Shown: piece by piece, positions 59,593 to 64,000 of the stretch
How positions within the stretch are numbered: position 1 is the stretch's first letter
Layout: each line of letters starts with the position of its first letter
Assembly (NCBI GenBank): GCA_045613765.1
Contig: JAZLBO010000011.1
Span: 32,395-96,394 of the forward strand
DNA: 64,000 bases
Reading direction: 5' to 3'
Origin: RGIG4097 sp045613765
GTDB taxonomy: Bacteria; Bacillota; Clostridia; Christensenellales; CAG-917
The notes under the pieces: generated by a model
Database searches by the model: none
Seen by the model: only the letters and a program-made list of their open reading frames with translations
Told to the model about the DNA's origin: nothing
Program-made: the position numbers and the translations under genes

Positions 59593-60573
59593 ATGGCAGA
59601 AAAAACCAATCTCGAACTTGCTTTGCAAGCAATCGAAAAGAAATATGGCAAAGGTTCAATCATGAAGATGGACGGCGAAAATTTGCAACAAGTTGAAGCC
59701 ACGTCATCAGGTTGTCTTACCCTTGACAATGCACTTGGAATCGGTGGATTCCCCAAGGGCAGAATTATTGAAATCTACGGCCCTGAATCATCAGGTAAAA
59801 CAACAGTTGCACTTCACGCAGTTGCAGAGGCACAAAAGAACGGTGGCACAGCAGCATTTATTGATGCAGAACACGCTCTTGACCCTATGTATGCATCACA
59901 ACTTGGTGTCGAAATTGAAAACCTTTACATTTCACAACCTGACAGTGGTGAACAAGCACTTGAAATCCTTGAAACACTTGTGAGAAGTGGCGCAATTGAT
60001 ATCGTTGTTGTTGACTCTGTTGCAGCACTCACACCTCAAGCAGAAATTGACGGTGAAATGGGTGATAGCCACGTAGGTCTTCAAGCACGTCTTATGTCAC
60101 AAGCACTTCGCAAACTCACAGCAGTTGCATCAAAGTCAAAGTGCACAATCATCTTCATCAACCAACTCCGTGAAAAAGTTGGTGTCATGTACGGCAACCC
60201 CGAAGTCACAACAGGTGGCAAGGCACTCAAGTTCTATGCAACAGTCCGTATTGACATTAGAAAAGCAGATGCAATCAAAGACGGCACAGAAATCGTCGGC
60301 AACCACGTGAAAGCAAAGATCGTCAAAAACAAAGTTGCACCTCCTTTCAAAGTTGCAGAATTTGACATTATGTACGGCACAGGCATTTCAGCACTTGGCT
60401 GTATGGTTGACGTTGCAGTTGAAAAAGGCATCATCCAAAAGAGTGGCAGTTGGTTCAGTTACAATGATGAAAAGATCGGCCAAGGCAGAGAAAGAGTCCT
60501 TGACTATCTCAAGAACACACCCGACGTCGCAGACGAAATCAACACAAAAGTTAGACAAGCACTCGGCTTCTAA
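59593..60573 (+). CDS. recA: Recombinase RecA
   Basis: Strand-exchange and SOS recombinase. Walker A GPESSGKTT at about residue 66, VVVDSVAALTPQAEI (Walker B), the DNA loops GDSHVGLQARLMSQALRKL and INQLREKVGVMYGNPEVTTGG, in 326 residues, slightly short of the usual 340-350 (shortened C-terminal tail). ATG 59593 with AAGGAG ahead; an upstream frame running into cinA is not credible. No LexA box recognised upstream. Confidence 0.97.
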   Translation: MAEKTNLELALQAIEKKYGKGSIMKMDGENLQQVEATSSGCLTLDNALGIGGFPKGRIIEIYGPESSGKTTVALHAVAEAQKNGGTAAFIDAEHALDPMYASQLGVEIENLYISQPDSGEQALEILETLVRSGAIDIVVVDSVAALTPQAEIDGEMGDSHVGLQARLMSQALRKLTAVASKSKCTIIFINQLREKVGVMYGNPEVTTGGKALKFYATVRIDIRKADAIKDGTEIVGNHVKAKIVKNKVAPPFKVAEFDIMYGTGISALGCMVDVAVEKGIIQKSGSWFSYNDEKIGQGRERVLDYLKNTPDVADEINTKVRQALGF

Positions 60574-60625
60574 CATACATAAGTTGTGGGCATAATTTGT
60601 CCACGCTTGAGCGTATCAAAAAATG

Positions 60626-60668
60626 ACGGCAAAGATGGGGAAACTTGGTTTTCCCCCATTTGAGCCGT
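60626..60668. other. Long hairpin after recA
   Basis: ACGGC (60626-60630) pairs with GCCGT (60664-60668) around an inner stem of ATGGGGAAA with TTTCCCCCAT. No T tract follows, so it may be a repeat unit or a weak terminator; it resembles GCCGTAGGCAAATGGGGG at 9.34 kb. Confidence 0.45.
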
Positions 60669-60750
60669 AGAAATATGTATTTTATACGCATGCGCACGAT
60701 ATTTTAATATATAAATTGCGTTTATATGTGTATAGTGTACTGCAAAAAAA

Positions 60751-60779
60751 TTGACTATCGAACAAAAAAGTTCTATAAT
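60751..60779 (+). promoter_or_regulatory. Promoter of the rny operon
   Basis: TTGACT (60751-60756), 17 bases, TATAAT (60774-60779). Confidence 0.78.
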
Positions 60780-60823
60780 TAAAAGGACAAGAGAAATCTT
60801 GATTATATAAATGGAGGTCAGCG

Positions 60824-62440
60824 ATGACAAGCACATTATTTAATTTGCTTGCAGTCCTTGGGCCCGGCGCAATAAGTGGAATAGCCATTGCAACAGCAGT
60901 CGTTGGTGCTGTAATCGGTCTATTTGGATATAGATTATATTCACAAAACAAAATTGGCGTGGCAAAAAGAGAAGCTGCAAGAATCATAGAAGAAGCAAAT
61001 CTCGAAGCAAAAGACATCCGTAAAGACGGACTTTTGGAAGCAAAAGAACAACAAAACAAAATGCGTTCAGACTTTGAAAAGGAAACAAAGGAACGCAGAG
61101 CAGAATGGCAACGTACTGAAAACCGTCTTGCTCAAAAAGAAATGGCCCTTGAAAAGAAAGAGGATTCCATTGACAAAAAAGAGCAGTCACTTGACAGAAA
61201 ACTTGAAGACCTTGAAAAATCACAAAAGGCTCTTGAAGAAAACAAGGAAAGACTGAAAAACATTGAACAAGAGTTGAACGTAGCACAAGAAAGTGTCCAA
61301 AAGGAACTTGAACGTGTTGCAGGCATGACCAAAGAAGAAGCATCACAAGAACTCAAAGATGCACTTCTTGAAGGTGTCAAAAAGCGTGCATCACAAGAAG
61401 CAAAGCAACTCATCCAAGAAGCAAAGGACAACGCCACCAAAGAGGCACAAAATATCATTGGTCTTGCAATTCAACGTTGCGCAGCAGATCATGCAACAGA
61501 AAACACAGTTTCAGTTGTTGCATTGCCCAGTGACGAAATGAAAGGCAGAATTATCGGCAGAATGGGACGTAATATCCGTGCCCTTGAATCTGCAACAGGT
61601 GTTGACCTTATCATTGACGACACCCCCGACGTTATCACACTTTCAAGTTTTGATCCTGTGAGAAGGGAAGTTGCTCGTCTTACTCTCGAAAAACTCATTG
61701 CAGACGGACGTATCCATCCTGCTCGCATTGAAGAAATCGCAGAAAAAATTAGAAAAGAAGTTGAAGCAGGCATCAAAGAAGCAGGCGAAGAAGCAGTCTT
61801 TGAAGCAGGCATCCACGGAGTCCACCCCGAAATCGTCAAGACACTCGGCAGACTCAAATATCGTACAAGTTATGGACAAAACGTCCTCAAACACTCTCTT
61901 GAAGTGTCCTATCTTGCATCACTTATGGCACAAGAATTGGGCATTGATCCCAAGATCGCAAAGAGAGCAGGCTTGCTCCACGATATAGGCAAAGCAGTTG
62001 ACCACGAAGTTGAAGGCACACACATCCAAATTGGTGTTGACCTTGCCAAGAAATATCGTGAAAGTGGAGATGTTATCCACGCAATCGCAGCACACCACAA
62101 CGATATCGAACCCGAAACAATCGCAGCAGTGTTGGTGCAAGCAGCAGACGCAATTTCATCAGCCCGTCCCGGTGCAAGACGTGAATCACTTGAAAACTAC
62201 GTCAAACGTATTGAAAAGTTGGAAGTTCTTGCCAAGTCATTTGATGGTGTTGATCAAACATTTGCAGTGCAAGCAGGCAGAGAAATTAGAGTCCTTGTCA
62301 AGCCCGAACAAGTCAATGACGAAGCAACTGTATTCCTTGCAAAAGAAATCGCAGAAAAACTCGAAAATGAACTTGAATATCCCGGACAAATCAAGGTCAA
62401 TGTTATCCGTGAAGTGAGAAGTGTAGAATATGCAAAATAA
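60824..62440 (+). CDS. rny: Ribonuclease Y
   Basis: The membrane-anchored endoribonuclease that starts mRNA decay in Firmicutes. One N-terminal helix (about 14-36, AISGIAIATAVVGAVIGLFGY), a long Glu/Lys coiled coil (about 40-200), KH domain (MKGRIIGRMGRNIRALESATGVD, 224-246), HD domain (LLHDIGKAVDHEVEG) and a C-terminal domain. 538 residues, near the usual 520. GGAGG 7 bases ahead. With RNase J and PNPase, the window holds three core RNA-decay enzymes. Confidence 0.97.
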   Translation: MTSTLFNLLAVLGPGAISGIAIATAVVGAVIGLFGYRLYSQNKIGVAKREAARIIEEANLEAKDIRKDGLLEAKEQQNKMRSDFEKETKERRAEWQRTENRLAQKEMALEKKEDSIDKKEQSLDRKLEDLEKSQKALEENKERLKNIEQELNVAQESVQKELERVAGMTKEEASQELKDALLEGVKKRASQEAKQLIQEAKDNATKEAQNIIGLAIQRCAADHATENTVSVVALPSDEMKGRIIGRMGRNIRALESATGVDLIIDDTPDVITLSSFDPVRREVARLTLEKLIADGRIHPARIEEIAEKIRKEVEAGIKEAGEEAVFEAGIHGVHPEIVKTLGRLKYRTSYGQNVLKHSLEVSYLASLMAQELGIDPKIAKRAGLLHDIGKAVDHEVEGTHIQIGVDLAKKYRESGDVIHAIAAHHNDIEPETIAAVLVQAADAISSARPGARRESLENYVKRIEKLEVLAKSFDGVDQTFAVQAGREIRVLVKPEQVNDEATVFLAKEIAEKLENELEYPGQIKVNVIREVRSVEYAK

Positions 62441-63128
62441 AACCACTGTAAAAACACAAGACGAAATCGCAAAGATCGTAAAAGCAGCAGAAATCATTGA
62501 CGACGTCTTTGATTATATCCTTAGCGAACTGAAAGAAGGCGTCACAGAACTTGAAATTTCTGACAAAATCAAGGCAAAAGTTGTCGAACTTGGTGGCAGT
62601 GACGTATCTTTCCCCACAATCGTAGCATTTGGCGCAGGTGGATGCGAACCCCATCACGAACCCACTGACAAAAAACTTGAAAAAGGCGAATTTGTCACAA
62701 TCGATATGGGTGCAATCTATGAAGGCTATTGTTCAGACTTTACACGTACAGTCGCCTTTGGCGAAATCAGTGATGAACAAAGAAAAATCTACGAAATCGT
62801 CCTTAAAGCATACAAACTTGGCATGGACGGAGTTGTGGAAGGCGCAGGATGTAAAGCAGTTGACGCATTGACAAGAGATTATATCTCACTTTGTGGCTAT
62901 GGCGACAACTATATCCACGGCACAGGCCACGGCGTAGGCACAGAAATCCACGAAAACCCCTATGTCAACACAAGAAGTGATGAAACACTCAAAAACAACG
63001 AAGTCATCACCATCGAACCCGGCATCTATATTCAAGACAGACTTGGCGTCCGTATTGAAAATATGATCATTGTCGGCACAAAGGGCCCCGTCAGCAGACA
63101 AACAGTGGAACTTATCACAATCAAGTAA
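62430..63128 (+). CDS. M24 metallopeptidase, Xaa-Pro type, catalytic domain only
   Basis: The 232 residues are a pita-bread M24 domain with all five metal ligands: D92 in TIDMG, D103 in CSDFTRT, H167 in GTGHGVG, E196 in TIEPGIY and E210 in VRIEN. The HHEPTD and GTGHGVGTEIHENPYV strings match aminopeptidase P/YqhT-like Xaa-Pro enzymes rather than methionine aminopeptidase. The N-terminal creatinase domain of the full-length (about 350 residues) form is absent; instead there are about 60 residues of helix. Located between rny and efp, as yqhT is beside efp in B. subtilis. Start overlaps rny by 11 bases; no ribosome-binding site of note. Confidence 0.8.
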   Translation: MQNKTTVKTQDEIAKIVKAAEIIDDVFDYILSELKEGVTELEISDKIKAKVVELGGSDVSFPTIVAFGAGGCEPHHEPTDKKLEKGEFVTIDMGAIYEGYCSDFTRTVAFGEISDEQRKIYEIVLKAYKLGMDGVVEGAGCKAVDALTRDYISLCGYGDNYIHGTGHGVGTEIHENPYVNTRSDETLKNNEVITIEPGIYIQDRLGVRIENMIIVGTKGPVSRQTVELITIK

Positions 63129-63174
63129 TCAAAAAACAAAATAGAAATTTTTTATAAAACAGGAGAAAAATATT

Positions 63175-63741
63175 ATGGCACAAATTATGGCAGGCGACAT
63201 CAGAAAAGGCGTAACCTTTTTGTATGAAGGCAAAATCATGACAATCGTTGAATTCCAACACGTCAAGCCCGGCAAAGGCGCAGCATTTGTCCGTACAAAG
63301 ATGAAGAACGTCGTTGATGGCAGAACACTTGAAAACACCTTCAACCCCACTGATAAACTTGAACTTGCACACATCGAAACCAAAGATATGGAATATCTCT
63401 ACACCGATGGCGAATTCTACTACTTCATGGACAAAGAAACATACGAACAAATTCCTTTGAACCACAGCCAAGTAGAAGATGCACTTCAATTTGTCAAGGA
63501 AAACGGAACAGTCAAGATGAAGTTCTTCCAAGGCTCACCTTTCTCAGTTGAACCCGAAAACTTTGTTGAACTTCTCATCACAATCTGTGAACCTGCAGCA
63601 ATCGGCAACACAGCAACCAACGCAACAAAGCCCGCAACAGTTGAAACAGGCTATGAACTTATGGTTCCTATGTTTGTCAACGAAGGCGACACAATCCGTA
63701 TCGACACAAGAACTGGCGAATATATGTCACGTGTTAACTAA
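63175..63741 (+). CDS. efp: Translation elongation factor P
   Basis: Relieves ribosome stalling at polyproline. Three OB-like domains in 188 residues; the tip lysine that may carry a modification is K34 in KPGKGAAF, and VEPENFVELLI, TVETGYELMVPMFVNEGD and IRIDTRTGEYMSRV mark the rest. AGGAG precedes the ATG. A terminator follows. Confidence 0.96.
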   Translation: MAQIMAGDIRKGVTFLYEGKIMTIVEFQHVKPGKGAAFVRTKMKNVVDGRTLENTFNPTDKLELAHIETKDMEYLYTDGEFYYFMDKETYEQIPLNHSQVEDALQFVKENGTVKMKFFQGSPFSVEPENFVELLITICEPAAIGNTATNATKPATVETGYELMVPMFVNEGDTIRIDTRTGEYMSRVN

Positions 63742-63774
63742 TCAAATTAAGTTTACTTAGTAAACTTATAAGGT

Positions 63775-63821
63775 AGAGCAGACATACAAGGCAAGTCTTT
63801 GTGTGTTTGCTCTTTTCCTTT
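63775..63821 (+). terminator. Terminator after efp
   Basis: A 17-bp stem, AGAGCAGACATACAAGG paired with CTTTGTGTGTTTGCTCT (a few G-U pairs), loop CAAGT, T-rich tail. Confidence 0.75.
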
Positions 63822-63869
63822 AAGGGCAGTAAAACGACTATACAACGCAAATCAAATAAGGACAAAAAT

Positions 63870-64000
63870 ATGATTATCGAAAGAGCAATAGAATTTGTCA
63901 AGAAAACTTTTGAGAGTGACTTCAGTGGTCACGACTATTTTCATACAATGAGAGTTTTCAACATTGCAAACACCATTGCAGAGAAGGAGGGGGCAGACCA
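63870..64000 (+). CDS. HD-domain hydrolase, N-terminal part (cut by window edge)
   Basis: ATG 63870, preceded by AAGGAC at 7 bases, opens a frame of at least 43 codons: MIIERAIEFVKKTFESDFSG then HDYFHTMRVFNIANTIAEKEG. HDxxHxxRV is the start of an HD phosphohydrolase of the YedJ/uncharacterised class. The remainder is beyond the window. Confidence 0.75.
   Translation, partial: MIIERAIEFVKKTFESDFSGHDYFHTMRVFNIANTIAEKEGAD

Noticed and set aside
62430..63128. Methionine aminopeptidase assignment
   Set aside because: The GTGHGVGTEIHENP and HHEPTD strings fit the Xaa-Pro branch of M24 better; MAP normally carries GHGIG with a different context.
1..64000. CRISPR array, rRNA operon, riboswitch or complete transposon
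   Set aside because: No regularly spaced repeats, no rRNA sequence, no recognisable riboswitch core and no transposase, integrase or phage structural gene was found.

Overview
The window reads as a chromosomal segment of an endospore-forming member of the Clostridia (Firmicutes), probably an uncultivated gut-type lineage. This rests on gene content: a full-length SpoIVA, a YlxY-like polysaccharide deacetylase and an M16 peptidase downstream of rpsO-pnp (the order known from Bacillus subtilis), an McsA-McsB-ClpC group, RNase J and RNase Y, HemZ, a TIGR04086-type membrane protein, and strong GGAGG ribosome-binding sites with TTGACA/TATAAT promoters. By eye the base composition is about 40-43% GC. 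I cannot place the organism below class level from sequence alone.

Layout. 1-7.3 kb: serC (cut by the window edge) diverges from an rnj-led operon (RNase J, MurG-like glycosyltransferase-fold protein, DUF512 radical SAM protein, Der GTPase, class I aminotransferase). 7.4-9.0 kb: spoIVA alone, with a sigma-E-like promoter. 9.0-9.75 kb: a repeat-rich gene-free stretch, then a small gene (60 codons) with its own terminator. 10.0-10.6 kb: five tRNAs (Gly, Arg, His, Gln, Lys). 10.6-14.7 kb: accessory region with duplicated tRNA-Lys fragments, one strikingly AT-rich gene, two XRE regulators (one with membrane segments), a TIGR04076 protein, a GNAT acetyltransferase and a DUF6442-like membrane protein. 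14.7-20.4 kb, minus strand: phosphodiesterase, rdgB, Na/Pi cotransporter with PhoU domain, SIS-domain protein, Y-family polymerase. 20.5-26.4 kb: galE-galU-mcsA-mcsB-clpC. 26.5-29.1 kb: short hpf, TIM-barrel protein, pgi. 29.2-35.3 kb: yfbR-like, a degenerate ABC ATPase, ruvC-ruvA-ruvB, queA, tgt. 35.4-39.1 kb: yajC, a TIGR04086 protein on the other strand, secD-secF. 39.1-45.6 kb: recJ-relA-MBL hydrolase-hemZ. 45.7-48.3 kb: rpsO, pnp. 48.2-49.0 kb: a second nest of repeats. 49.1-51.0 kb: four tandem zinc-ribbon membrane proteins. 51.1-53.2 kb: ylxY-like and M16 peptidase, divergent. 53.3-60.6 kb: ftsK/spoIIIE-rimO-pgsA-CinA_C-recA. 60.8-63.8 kb: rny-M24 peptidase-efp, then the start of an HD-domain gene.

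How it works together. Most of the window is core housekeeping: RNA decay (RNase J, RNase Y, PNPase), recombination and repair (RuvABC, RecJ, RecA, Y-family polymerase), queuosine tRNA modification (QueA, Tgt), Sec export (YajC, SecDF), protein quality control (McsAB, ClpC), ppGpp signalling (RelA), ribosome assembly, modification and hibernation (Der, RimO, Hpf), and sporulation (SpoIVA, YlxY-like, FtsK/SpoIIIE). No CRISPR array, complete mobile element, rRNA or recognisable riboswitch was seen. The parts worth a second look are the tRNA-Lys boundary with the AT-rich gene, the small conserved-looking peptide gene, the zinc-ribbon tandem array, the ABC ATPase that has lost its catalytic motifs, the repeat nests shared between 9 kb and 48 kb, and several shortened versions of standard proteins (McsA, CinA, M24 peptidase).
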